This document shows, one piece after another, positions 20,986-29,278 of a stretch of 64,000 bases of DNA (the first letter of the stretch is position 1; each line of letters starts with the position of its first letter). Source of the DNA: Bacteroidota bacterium (GTDB taxonomy: Bacteria; Bacteroidota; Bacteroidia; NS11-12g; UBA955); NCBI GenBank assembly GCA_027621365.1, contig JAQCBH010000009.1, positions 1-64,000 on the forward strand. The letters are read 5' to 3'. A program made the position numbers and the translations under genes. Under the pieces are notes generated by a model. That model had not been told where the DNA came from and made no database searches. It was given only the letters and a program-made list of their open reading frames with translations.

Positions 20986-21008
20986 AGCACCAGTCCTATT
21001 GGTCCCCC

Positions 21009-22121
21009 TTAAAACGGATTGCTATAAGCCGGATTGTTGATAAAGGTCGAATCGGTCATGGTCTTCAAGAAGGCCACCAAATCTGCCTTTTGCTCAGCCG
21101 TCAAGTTCAACTGACGCCCTCCGTGTGCACTGAGCATAGGGCTGATGGTTGGGTTGTCGTACTCAATGCCATCGCTGTAATGATCAACGACTTCCTCCAA
21201 AGTTTGAAAGCGACCATCGTGCATATAAGGTGCCGTCAAGGCAATGTTCAATAAGCTAGGTGTTTTGAATGTACCCAAATCGTTGGAATTGCCAGTGATG
21301 GCGCCATAGCCTTTATCTGTAATGACCGGATCCAAGCCGTTGTTGGAAATGCCTCCCATGTTGGGGTTCTGCTGCTGAGCCAAAGCACCGCCGTGGCAGT
21401 GAAAACAATCAGCGCCCAAGGTGATTCCCGTAATTTTATCAAAGTCGACCAAGCTGTTGAACAGAATGGCTCCACGCTTTTCTTCAGCCGAAAGAATGGA
21501 GAACTTACCTGGGAAGAAATCGTTGAATTTGGAGTTTTGACTGACCATGCTCAGCAAGAATTGCTCCATAGCTTTGGCCATGTCCATCACGTTGGGTTCC
21601 TGTTGAAAGGCTTTGTTGAAGGCATCTTTGTACAGGGGCGAAGCCTTCAATTTTTTCTGCAACAGGGGTAGTGTCATGGCCATCTCGTTGTGAGCTTGAA
21701 TGGGTTCAAAGACCAGTTCCCGCAAGGTGTTTTGTCGCGCATCCCAAAAAAAATTTCGGCTGTAAGCCAAGTTGAACAAAGAGGTAGCATTGCGCCCCGT
21801 TTTCAAGCCAAAAACCCCTGCACTAAAGGTGTTTGGATCTCCAAAGGCTATCTGCTGCACGTGACAACTGGCGCAGGAAATGCTGCTATCGATCGACAAA
21901 ATCGGATCGTAGAACAACATGCGACCCAAGTAGATTCCCTCTTCGGTGAAGGGGTTGTCTGCTGGCAGGGCAGGCATGCCAAATTTCTCTGGAAAAATCT
22001 CCGAAGGATCTACCGGTGTGGGCTGATAAGCACTGGTTTTTCCCCCAGCAGGCAAATCCGGGTCAACGCGGCAGGCCGACAGGGCCAAAGCCGCCGAGGC
22101 TATGGCTAAGAATATCCTCAT
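21009..22121 (-). CDS. MbnH-like / cytochrome-c-peroxidase-family diheme lipoprotein
   Basis: 370 aa. The lipoprotein signal peptide has lipobox ALSAC (Cys about 17). There are two c-type heme sites, CASCH (about 83-87) and CFHCH (about 239-243), plus the family segments FFWDARQNTLRELVFEP and APYMHDGRFQTLEEVVDHY. This is the diheme peroxidase/MauG superfamily. Directly upstream and overlapping by ATGA is an MbnP-like gene, the pairing known as MbnP/MbnH (metallo-mystery pair). In characterised pairs MbnH oxidises a Trp of MbnP to kynurenine, creating a copper site. A plain cytochrome c peroxidase is the alternative. It is expected to be periplasmic and membrane anchored. Last gene of the three-gene operon. 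Confidence 0.88.
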   Translation of the reverse strand: MRIFLAIASAALALSACRVDPDLPAGGKTSAYQPTPVDPSEIFPEKFGMPALPADNPFTEEGIYLGRMLFYDPILSIDSSISCASCHVQQIAFGDPNTFSAGVFGLKTGRNATSLFNLAYSRNFFWDARQNTLRELVFEPIQAHNEMAMTLPLLQKKLKASPLYKDAFNKAFQQEPNVMDMAKAMEQFLLSMVSQNSKFNDFFPGKFSILSAEEKRGAILFNSLVDFDKITGITLGADCFHCHGGALAQQQNPNMGGISNNGLDPVITDKGYGAITGNSNDLGTFKTPSLLNIALTAPYMHDGRFQTLEEVVDHYSDGIEYDNPTISPMLSAHGGRQLNLTAEQKADLVAFLKTMTDSTFINNPAYSNPF

Positions 22122-22897
22122 CGCTTGTTAACTGAAGACACAGTCATCACCTGACTCATGTTCTCCAACAATTTGTTCATGAGTACTATTTCACTGGCTC
22201 CAGCTGAGTGAGAAACTGCTTTGGTTTTCAGTACGATGCTATTGACTCCATCAAATAGTTTTTCTGCTTTGAACACCACCTTAACCTCAGCACCATTCGC
22301 ACTTAGCTCAACCGTTGAAGGGAACGCCCATTCAAATTCTCGTACCATAGGCAAGGTCGCATCGTGGAAACTGAATCCGCTGGTTTTGGTCTCACCCGTA
22401 TTTCTCCAGTTCCCATCAATGGCCTGGAAAATGTAGCCGCCAGACCAACCCCAATGCAAACCACTTACAAATCCGTTCAAGGGGTGACCCGCAGGCCACT
22501 GCGTAGGATCTCCATGATTGACAGCTGAATCTAGGCCCAACTTCACATGAATGGCTTTGTAGTTGCCGGCAGGAATGCTCTGATCGTAATCAAAGGAAGT
22601 GCGCCCGCTTTTGAAATCCACCCACAAGTAACCGTCACCCAGCAACTCGCGGGAATCGTCTTCGCGCACCAATGAAACCTCAGACAAAATCAAGCCCCAG
22701 TTGGTGAACATGATGTCTTCGCTATTTCCTTTGGTATAGAAATCTTTGTTGTAGGATATAGGGGTTCCAGCAAATGAACTTGAGAAAGAGAGATTCACTC
22801 CTGAAACTGCAGGAGGATCGGGAGTAGGAGGTGTTTCCTCGCAAGCAGACAATAGGGCCAACATAGGCAATGCGAGGAGGAAGATGCGATTTTTCAT
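22118..22897 (-). CDS. MbnP-like copper-binding lipoprotein
   Basis: 259 aa from MKNRIFLLALPMLALLSAC (lipobox ending LSAC); the track's MYQIDQTT extension is discarded because the ATG at 22897 overlaps the upstream stop as ATGA. The sequence is beta-rich: VNLSFSSSFAGTPISYNKDFY, LILSEVSLVRED, GNYKAIHVKLGLDSAVNHGDPTQWPAGHPLNG. The stretch GLHWGWSGGYIFQAIDG resembles the conserved Trp-rich strand of the MbnP family. The tryptophans there are candidates for oxidation by the neighbouring MbnH-like protein. An ATGA overlap with the downstream gene couples their translation. The likely role is periplasmic copper binding. Its biology outside methanobactin operons is not settled. Confidence 0.82.
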   Translation of the reverse strand: MKNRIFLLALPMLALLSACEETPPTPDPPAVSGVNLSFSSSFAGTPISYNKDFYTKGNSEDIMFTNWGLILSEVSLVREDDSRELLGDGYLWVDFKSGRTSFDYDQSIPAGNYKAIHVKLGLDSAVNHGDPTQWPAGHPLNGFVSGLHWGWSGGYIFQAIDGNWRNTGETKTSGFSFHDATLPMVREFEWAFPSTVELSANGAEVKVVFKAEKLFDGVNSIVLKTKAVSHSAGASEIVLMNKLLENMSQVMTVSSVNKR

Positions 22898-24828
22898 GGT
22901 CGTTTGATCAATTTGGTACAAGATACGAAATTTTCATCAGAAGCCCGAATTAGGTAGGTACCGGCTGACCAATTCTTGACGGGAATATCCACTTGTACAG
23001 AGCCCAATTCAGCCGTTTCAGCCTGCCAAACCAGTTGACCAAGTGCATCGTATACCTGCACATCCATCAGCTGGCCTGATTTGGATACCAAAGCCGCTAT
23101 ATCCTGAGCCGGATTCGGCAATACAGCAAAGGGTTCGGCCTGCAAAGCATCCAAATTCACACCGCCCACTTTGGCTTTGGCCAAGACCCTGATTTCCGGG
23201 TCGAAGGCCACTGAATCAACCGCAAACGGCAGGTCCAAGACAAATGATTCCGTCAGCTCATAGGGATAGACCCGTATGAGGGTATCTCGGCCTTGGCCCA
23301 TGAATTTGAGGGGAACAGGAATATAAAACAAGGGCACAGAAGCATGCGCAGGGGTTTGCTTCACCTCAACGCTCATGCGGCGGCCTCTCTGTTTCCAAGC
23401 GATATCCAAGTAGGGAAATCCTTCCCCGTAATACCAGGTTTGAATGAAGGTGTCCAAGTTTCGGCCAGAGGCTCGTTCCAAGGCGGCTTGAAACTCTGGG
23501 GTATATCCGAATCCGTAGGCATTATCAGGAGCCTGCAAATAGTCGCGACAAGCGGCAAAAAAGGCCTCATCGCCCAATTGATCCCGGAGCATGTGCAAGA
23601 CCCAAGCCCCTTTTCGGTAGGTCAATCGACCGTCAAAAAGGCTGTTGACATTGAGCGTGTCTTTGGGGAAAACCGAGCCCCCATCCTTGCTGCAAATTTG
23701 GAATCGAAGACCACGCATGTGCAGTTGGAAGGCCTCTGTTCCGCGCATATTTTCCAAGGCAATGCCATTCAAATAGGTAGCAAAACCTTCGTTCAGCCAG
23801 AGGTCTTGCCAGGATCCGCAGGTGACCATGTCCCCGAACCACATGTGGGCCAATTCGTGGGCCAAGAGGTCAAAACTAAAATTGACCATGAAACTCATGG
23901 TCTGGTGCTCCATGCCCCCGCCCCAGGTGAATTGGGCATGGCCATATTTCTCCTTCTTAAAGGGGTATTCGGTGAACAGAGAGTCAAAAATGCGCAGCAT
24001 GTACAAGCACTCCCGGGTCTCAATCTCGCTTTGGGTTCGGAACTGCGGGAACACATAGTTGAGCATGGGCATGCTATCCTTGCTCGTCGACCAGTGGGCA
24101 TACTGGGTGTATTCGGCGTAATTGCTTACGGCCATGGCCACCAAATAGGTAGCCACGGGGTAACGGTGCTTCCAATGGTACACCGCCTGGGTATCGCTCT
24201 GTACCCACTGTTCCACCAAGAGACCATTGCTTCCGGCTTTCATGCCCGTATCGGTGTAGATATAGATGTCGATCGAGTCGATTTTGTCGTGCAAGGTTTG
24301 CTTACAAGGCCACCAAAACTTCGCCCCATAAGGTTGGCTCAGGGTATGAATGACGGGGCCCGTCATGTGCTGATCCCAAGCGTATGATCCAAAGCCACCA
24401 TTGTTGCTGGGATTGCCTTGGTAAAACACCTCAACCGAGTCCCATCCGATGGCCCAGCTACCCGGCTTTTTGACATACACCGCATCGCCGTTGCGCTCAT
24501 ACGGAATGTGCTGATTGCCGCGCTTGATAGAGTCGATTTGCATGCTGGCCACAAAGTCCAACCCAATGCTATCAGTGACCTGCAAGACTTCGAACCTCGC
24601 CATGACTTTGCCCTTCAAATAGGGCCCGTTTTTGGGGTTGACTTGCCAATGGCAGCGGTAGTAATCAATGTCGTATCCGTGCGCCGTTCCCGAATTTGCT
24701 CTACCGTGAATGCGATGAATGAGGCGCTCCTTTTCAGCACAAAGCAAATCGTCTTCGGTTTGCGCCCAAGCCGGGGCCCAGCAGAGCATGGCCAGTAGCG
24801 CCCAAATGAGGTTTTTTAACGACTGCAC
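22894..24828 (-). CDS. T9SS-exported M1-family zinc metallopeptidase
   Basis: 644 aa from a GTG at 24828 (signal peptide ending CWAPAWAQ); the track's TTG at 24852 would place 8 residues inside the promoter. N-terminal M1 beta domain; exopeptidase-like GGMEHQTMSF (in place of GAMEN); zinc site HELAH with the third ligand Glu 19 residues on (LWLNEGFATYL); TPR/helical C-part; and a T9SS type A sorting domain (LPNPAQDIAAL ... AGTYLIRASDENF). It is predicted to be a cell-surface or secreted aminopeptidase. Its TGA overlaps the MbnP-like start (ATGA), so peptidase, MbnP and MbnH form one coupled operon. The divergent neighbour is the EamA transporter gene. Confidence 0.93.
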   Translation of the reverse strand: MQSLKNLIWALLAMLCWAPAWAQTEDDLLCAEKERLIHRIHGRANSGTAHGYDIDYYRCHWQVNPKNGPYLKGKVMARFEVLQVTDSIGLDFVASMQIDSIKRGNQHIPYERNGDAVYVKKPGSWAIGWDSVEVFYQGNPSNNGGFGSYAWDQHMTGPVIHTLSQPYGAKFWWPCKQTLHDKIDSIDIYIYTDTGMKAGSNGLLVEQWVQSDTQAVYHWKHRYPVATYLVAMAVSNYAEYTQYAHWSTSKDSMPMLNYVFPQFRTQSEIETRECLYMLRIFDSLFTEYPFKKEKYGHAQFTWGGGMEHQTMSFMVNFSFDLLAHELAHMWFGDMVTCGSWQDLWLNEGFATYLNGIALENMRGTEAFQLHMRGLRFQICSKDGGSVFPKDTLNVNSLFDGRLTYRKGAWVLHMLRDQLGDEAFFAACRDYLQAPDNAYGFGYTPEFQAALERASGRNLDTFIQTWYYGEGFPYLDIAWKQRGRRMSVEVKQTPAHASVPLFYIPVPLKFMGQGRDTLIRVYPYELTESFVLDLPFAVDSVAFDPEIRVLAKAKVGGVNLDALQAEPFAVLPNPAQDIAALVSKSGQLMDVQVYDALGQLVWQAETAELGSVQVDIPVKNWSAGTYLIRASDENFVSCTKLIKRP

Positions 24829-24832
24829 CCAA

Positions 24833-24840
24833 CAAATTTC
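24833..24840 (-). promoter_or_regulatory. M1 peptidase -7 box variant (GAAATTTG), 4 nt from GTG
   Basis: The minus strand reads GAAATTTGTTGGGTG. One mismatch to TAnnTTTG, with the same 4-nt spacing to the start as several other genes here. Confidence 0.45.
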
Positions 24841-24895
24841 GTCAATTTTCAAGGGCCGCCATATTTACACCGTCAAAAAGGCAAAAATCTGACGC

Positions 24896-24903
24896 TACAT
24901 TCG
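24896..24903 (+). promoter_or_regulatory. EamA gene -7 box variant (TACATTCG), 4 nt from GTG
   Basis: TACATTCGCGCCGTG. One mismatch to the consensus; the start codon is 4 nt downstream, which predicts a leaderless mRNA. Confidence 0.5.
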
Positions 24904-24907
24904 CGCC

Positions 24908-25828
24908 GTGAATCGCCGATTTTTGCCCCTGTTTCTCATCGTCTTACTCGGTTGCGTTTGGGGTTCTTCGTTCATTCTCATCAAACGCGGATTGCTGGCT
25001 TTTGAGCCTGTTCAAGTAGCGGGATTGCGCTTGGCTTTTGCTGGATTTTTCTTGCTTCCTTGGTTTGTCAAATACTCCATTTGGCAGCCCATCAAAGGCC
25101 ATCATGCTTTGCAGCGCGCTGATTATTGGTATTTGTTGCTGAGCGGGGTCATTGGCAATGCCATCCCGGCCTTTTTGTTCAGCCGTGCGGGGCAGTTGAT
25201 TCCCTCTGGCTTGAGTGGAATTCTGAATGCCTTTACTCCCATGTTTACCCTTTTGTTTGGGGTTTGGTGGTTTGGCGACAAATGGACAAAAAACGGCGTT
25301 TTGGGCGTGGCCTTGGGCTTGCTAGGAGCCGCTGTTTTGTTGGGTCCAACCTTGATCGGCCAAGACAGGAGTTTGCATTTGGGTGGAGCCTCGATGGCTC
25401 TGTTTTCGGCCCTCTTGTACGGCATCAACATCAACATCATCAAGCACAAATTCGGCCATCTCCCTGGCATGGTCAAAACCGCTTATCCTTTCGTTTTTGT
25501 CGGGTTTTTGTACCTCTTCGTGCTCGCCAAAACGGGGTTTTTCGAAGCTTGGAGCCAAGCGGCACCGCTTGATTTTCAAGAGCCCTCGCAATTTTGGAAA
25601 TCACTGGGTTACGTGGCCCTGTTGGGTACGTTCGGATCGGCCCTGAGCATGCTGGCCTTCAACTGGGTCATCAAACAAACCTCCGCCTTAGAAGCCAGTA
25701 CCAATACCTTCATCATTCCCGTTATGGCCGTTGTTTGGGGCATTCTGGATTCAGAAGCCTTGAGCTGGAACATGTTTGCCGGCTTGTTGCTCTCTCTCGC
25801 TGCCGTATATTTGGTGATGAGACGATGA
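24908..25828 (+). CDS. EamA (DMT superfamily) transporter
   Basis: 306 aa from GTG. Ten hydrophobic segments form two EamA repeats: LIVLLGCVWGSSFILIKRGL starts repeat 1, and LFSALLYGININIIKHKFG starts repeat 2. Family members export or exchange small metabolites or amino acids across the inner membrane; the substrate cannot be told from sequence. The stop overlaps the next gene as ATGA, so it is translationally coupled to an ALDH7-like dehydrogenase, hinting at transport of a lysine-catabolism or related aldehyde/amine metabolite (inference). Confidence 0.93.
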   Translation: MNRRFLPLFLIVLLGCVWGSSFILIKRGLLAFEPVQVAGLRLAFAGFFLLPWFVKYSIWQPIKGHHALQRADYWYLLLSGVIGNAIPAFLFSRAGQLIPSGLSGILNAFTPMFTLLFGVWWFGDKWTKNGVLGVALGLLGAAVLLGPTLIGQDRSLHLGGASMALFSALLYGININIIKHKFGHLPGMVKTAYPFVFVGFLYLFVLAKTGFFEAWSQAAPLDFQEPSQFWKSLGYVALLGTFGSALSMLAFNWVIKQTSALEASTNTFIIPVMAVVWGILDSEALSWNMFAGLLLSLAAVYLVMRR

Positions 25829-27360
25829 CCGACATTCAATCCTTGCTACAGCGTTTGGGCCTTGGAGCCGAACTTCCTTCAGCCTCTACGGGCTTGAAAA
25901 ACCAAACTTGCGACACTCCCCTTCATCAGGACTACAGCCCGGTAGACGGGAAGCTCATCACCGAGTTCCGTTATGCCGACAAGGCAGCCTGTGAACAGTC
26001 TTTGGCCTCCGCCCAGAAAGCCTATTTGGAGTGGAGAACCTGGCCCGCTCCCAAACGGGGAGAGGTTGTTCGCCAAATTGGCGATGCCCTTCGCCAATAC
26101 AAGCAAGATTTGGGCACCTTGGTCTCTTACGAGATGGGCAAAAGCTTGCAAGAGGGCTTGGGTGAAGTCCAAGAGATGATCGACATCTGTGACTTTGCCG
26201 TCGGATTGAGCCGCCAATTGTACGGCTTGACCATGCACTCGGAACGACCTGACCACCGCATGTACGAGCAGTGGCATCCGCTGGGAGTAGTAGGCATCAT
26301 TTCGGCCTTCAATTTCCCTGTTGCGGTGTGGAGCTGGAACGCCATGATTGCGGCGGTTTGCGGCAACGCCTGCCTTTGGAAACCCAGTGAAAAAACACCG
26401 GCTACGGCCATGGCCATCCAGCACATCTTGGCCGATGTTCTCCAGCGAAATCACTTGCCTGAAGGCCTGTTCTGCGTCGTTCAAGGGGGTCGCGAAGTGG
26501 GCGAATGGATGTCCAACGACGAACGTCTTCCCCTGATCAGCGCTACCGGCTCAACGAGAATGGGCAAAGAGGTGGGAAAAGCGGTGGGAGCTCGTTTGGG
26601 AAAGACCATTTTAGAACTCGGTGGAAACAACGCCATCATCGTTTCGCCTCAGGCCAATTTGGACATGCTCCTGATCGGAACCGTCTTTGGCGCCGTGGGT
26701 ACCGCAGGTCAACGCTGCACCAGCACTCGCCGACTCATCATTCACGAAAGCATCTACGAAGAGGTCAAAACAAAACTGGTGGGCGCCTATGCCCAATTGC
26801 GCATTGGAAATCCCCTGGATGAAAACAATCATGTTGGGCCACTGATCGATACCGATGCCGTCAACAATTACCGAAATGCCTTGCAGAAATTGCAAGAAGC
26901 AGGGGGCACCATTTTGTGCGGAAACCGCGTACTGGAAGGTCCCGAATACACCAGCCAGTGCTACGTAGAACCCAGCATTTGCGAAGCTGAAAATCACTTC
27001 GAGATCGTTCAATCTGAAACCTTTGCTCCGATTTTGTATTTGTTGAAATACAATACTTTGGAAGAAGCCATCGCTTTGCAAAACGGCGTCAAACAAGGCT
27101 TGTCAAGCGCCATATTTACCCAGAACCTTATCGAGGCCGAACAGTTCCTTTCGGCACGGGGAAGCGACTGTGGAATTGCCAACGTAAACATCGGTACTTC
27201 AGGGGCTGAAATCGGCGGTGCCTTTGGCGGAGAAAAGGAGACCGGAGGCGGTCGAGAAAGCGGTTCAGATGCTTGGAAAGCCTACATGAGAAGGCAGACC
27301 AACACCCTGAATTATGGAAACAGTCTTCCCTTGGCCCAGGGAATCAGTTTCGATTTCTGA
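25825..27360 (+). CDS. aldehyde dehydrogenase, ALDH7 / alpha-aminoadipic semialdehyde dehydrogenase type
   Basis: 511 aa from the ATG at 25825, which overlaps the EamA stop (ATGA); the track's 588-aa ORF runs back through that gene. NAD(P)-dependent aldehyde dehydrogenase fold: GVVGIISAFNFPVAVWSWN, cofactor loop SATGSTRMGKEVG, catalytic Glu in LELGGNNAI, catalytic Cys in AGQRCTSTRRL, and FAPILYLLKY. The sequence resembles ALDH7A1/AmaB, which oxidises alpha-aminoadipate semialdehyde in lysine catabolism. Assignment to that substrate is by resemblance. Coupled with the transporter gene; no other lysine-pathway gene is visible. Confidence 0.88.
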   Translation: MTDIQSLLQRLGLGAELPSASTGLKNQTCDTPLHQDYSPVDGKLITEFRYADKAACEQSLASAQKAYLEWRTWPAPKRGEVVRQIGDALRQYKQDLGTLVSYEMGKSLQEGLGEVQEMIDICDFAVGLSRQLYGLTMHSERPDHRMYEQWHPLGVVGIISAFNFPVAVWSWNAMIAAVCGNACLWKPSEKTPATAMAIQHILADVLQRNHLPEGLFCVVQGGREVGEWMSNDERLPLISATGSTRMGKEVGKAVGARLGKTILELGGNNAIIVSPQANLDMLLIGTVFGAVGTAGQRCTSTRRLIIHESIYEEVKTKLVGAYAQLRIGNPLDENNHVGPLIDTDAVNNYRNALQKLQEAGGTILCGNRVLEGPEYTSQCYVEPSICEAENHFEIVQSETFAPILYLLKYNTLEEAIALQNGVKQGLSSAIFTQNLIEAEQFLSARGSDCGIANVNIGTSGAEIGGAFGGEKETGGGRESGSDAWKAYMRRQTNTLNYGNSLPLAQGISFDF

Positions 27361-27447
27361 TTTCTACCCTGGCCAAAAAGGCAATAAAAAGCGGTTTTTC
27401 AACGTTTTAGATGCCCGCTCTTGTTAGGAAAAACAGGCCCGCGGCCC

Positions 27448-27455
27448 TATTTTTG
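27448..27455 (+). promoter_or_regulatory. DUF6089 gene -7 box (TATTTTTG)
   Basis: Exact TAnnTTTG match, 19 nt before the ATG at 27475, in the 114-nt gap after the ALDH gene. Confidence 0.55.
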
Positions 27456-27474
27456 TTCACTAAGCCTTTTTGAT

Positions 27475-28413
27475 ATGAAATGCATTTCTCGGGTATTGGC
27501 ATTGTGTTGCGCTCTAAGCATCAGCTTTTCAGCACAAGCCCAAACCAAAGGATTCAAGGGAAAGCCCATTGAAGCCGGCCTGTTTTTAGGCGGTTCCAAC
27601 TACATGGGTGATCTCACTCCTAGTATAGCTTTTGGGGAAACCCATTTGTCTGGCGGCTTAATTTGTCGCTTCAATTACTCCGACTTTTTGACCCTTCGCG
27701 GCAACGCCGTTTTCGGCCGAATCAGCGGGGATGACAAAAACTATGGCAACATGAACGGTAGCGCTGACGAAGCCTTCCGTTACCAGCGTAACCTGAGCTT
27801 TAGAAGCAACGTCATGGAAATTTCGGCCATCGCTGAGTGGAATTTAGCCGGATTTGGAGAGACCATGCGCGATCGACCCTCGAGCCCTTACTTGTTCGCC
27901 GGAGTGGGTATTTTCAAATTCAACCCCTTGGCCCAATTCAACTACATGGCCGACGTGACAGATGCGGCCGGATACAAAATCCACGACCCTCAGTTGGAGA
28001 AGTTCGACGGGCAATGGATCGAGTTGCAAACCTTGGCTACCGAAGGTCAGGAGACGACCAAGTTTAACGACCGTCGCCGCTACCCCTTGACTCAAATCTG
28101 CATTCCCATTGGCATTGGCTACAAAGCCCAATTCGACGATTATTGGGCCATTGGCATGGAGTTCGGCATTCGCCAAACTTTCACCGACTACATGGACGAT
28201 ATCAGCAAGGACTACGTGGATGAAGCCATCGTGGGTGGAAACAATGGCTTGCTCGCTGCCGCCTTGGCTGATCGCTCACCTGAGTTGGGATACACCAAGT
28301 ATGAGTTTGGTACCCAACGCGGTGACGATTCTCGCTTTGACCGCTACATGTTCTTTGGACTGACCCTCACTCGAAAAATCGTAGGTGGCAAAACGGTCTG
28401 CTTCCAGTTCTAA
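27475..28413 (+). CDS. DUF6089-like outer-membrane beta-barrel protein (first copy)
   Basis: 312 aa from the ATG at 27475 (MKCISRVLALCCALSISFSAQAQ signal peptide). Starts EAGLFLGGSNYMGDLTPS and shows repeated aromatic strand patterns (FLTLRGNAVFGRISGDD, PYLFAGVGIFKFNP, FGIRQTFTDYMDDIS), typical of the DUF6089 family. An outer-membrane location is predicted; the function is unknown. The family commonly precedes uppS and bamA in Bacteroidota, as here. A second, diverged copy follows and overlaps its end. Confidence 0.82.
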   Translation: MKCISRVLALCCALSISFSAQAQTKGFKGKPIEAGLFLGGSNYMGDLTPSIAFGETHLSGGLICRFNYSDFLTLRGNAVFGRISGDDKNYGNMNGSADEAFRYQRNLSFRSNVMEISAIAEWNLAGFGETMRDRPSSPYLFAGVGIFKFNPLAQFNYMADVTDAAGYKIHDPQLEKFDGQWIELQTLATEGQETTKFNDRRRYPLTQICIPIGIGYKAQFDDYWAIGMEFGIRQTFTDYMDDISKDYVDEAIVGGNNGLLAAALADRSPELGYTKYEFGTQRGDDSRFDRYMFFGLTLTRKIVGGKTVCFQF

Positions 28414-29266
28414 CTTTTTTTTAGGGATTGCTTGCAAAGCCCTACTGGGGTTGATGATTCTTCATCCCCTGTCTCTGAATGCCCAAAAATGGTTTGCCGG
28501 GCGTCAGGAAATGGGAATATGCTTGGGTATGAGCGGATACATGGGTGACTTGACCCATGGTACCACGACATTGGATCAGTTGCATCCGTCGGCAGCCTTG
28601 TACCACCGCTACAATTTCTCGGGATACTTCAGCATGCGCAACCAGCTGTCTTACTTGAGCATCAGCGGCGATGATACGCGTCAAGGCAAGATGTTGATGG
28701 ACAACGGAACCTCTCATTACGCTTACCGAAATTTGAATTTCCAATCGAACGTGGTGGAGTATTCCTCTATGGTGGAGTTCAACTTTCACAACTTTGGCAC
28801 CAATGCCGGCAACGAGGTTTTCACCCCTTACGCCTTTACAGGCTTGGCCTTGTTCTACTTTGATCCCCATCGCCTGGACGACCCCGGAATCAACTTGAGA
28901 AACCTGAACACCGAAAATCGCACGCGCACCTACAGCCACTTGCAGCCTGCCATACCCTTGGGATTTGGAATCAAGTCCATCACTTATTCCAAAAAGAACC
29001 GCGGGGCCTTCATTGTAGGCATCGAAGCTTGTTGGCGACATACCTACACCGACTACTTGGACGACGTCAACTCTTCCTACCCCAATTATTGGGAAAAGCA
29101 GCTCAACGAAGGCATTGGCCCTGCCCAATACAGTCACGCCCAAACCTTGAATGGATCAGAGCCCTTCAGCGCTGGAACCATGAGGGGCGATGTTCATCGA
29201 AAAGACTGGTACTATTTCTACGGTTTAAACCTCTCTTACCGCTTTACACCGCTCACTTGTCGTTAA
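28385..29266 (+). CDS. DUF6089-like outer-membrane beta-barrel protein (second copy)
   Basis: 293 aa from a GTG at 28385, overlapping the first copy by 29 nt; a downstream start at the ATG in GLMILHPLSLNAQ is possible but would shorten the signal peptide. Shares block order with copy 1: MGICLGMSGYMGDLTHG against GLFLGGSNYMGDLTPS, LSYLSISGDDTRQGK against VFGRISGDDKNYG, and EACWRHTYTDYLDDVNSSY against EFGIRQTFTDYMDDISKDY. The two genes therefore arose by tandem duplication. The stop TAA forms the first three bases of the uppS -7 box. Confidence 0.8.
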   Translation: MAKRSASSSNFFLGIACKALLGLMILHPLSLNAQKWFAGRQEMGICLGMSGYMGDLTHGTTTLDQLHPSAALYHRYNFSGYFSMRNQLSYLSISGDDTRQGKMLMDNGTSHYAYRNLNFQSNVVEYSSMVEFNFHNFGTNAGNEVFTPYAFTGLALFYFDPHRLDDPGINLRNLNTENRTRTYSHLQPAIPLGFGIKSITYSKKNRGAFIVGIEACWRHTYTDYLDDVNSSYPNYWEKQLNEGIGPAQYSHAQTLNGSEPFSAGTMRGDVHRKDWYYFYGLNLSYRFTPLTCR

Positions 29267-29271
29267 CTTTG
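29264..29271 (+). promoter_or_regulatory. uppS -7 box (TAACTTTG) overlapping the upstream stop codon
   Basis: Exact TAnnTTTG match. Its TAA is the stop of the second DUF6089 gene, and the GTG start of uppS is 7 nt downstream. Confidence 0.6.
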
Positions 29272-29278
29272 CAAGCCC

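Noticed and set aside
23293-24387. 364-aa plus-strand ORF opposite the M1 peptidase
   Set aside because: Shadow of the HELAH-containing frame; its translation has no domain-like pattern.
25594-25824. 77-residue N-terminal extension of the ALDH ORF
   Set aside because: Out-of-frame readthrough of the EamA gene; the ATG at 25825 with ATGA overlap gives the conserved N-terminus.
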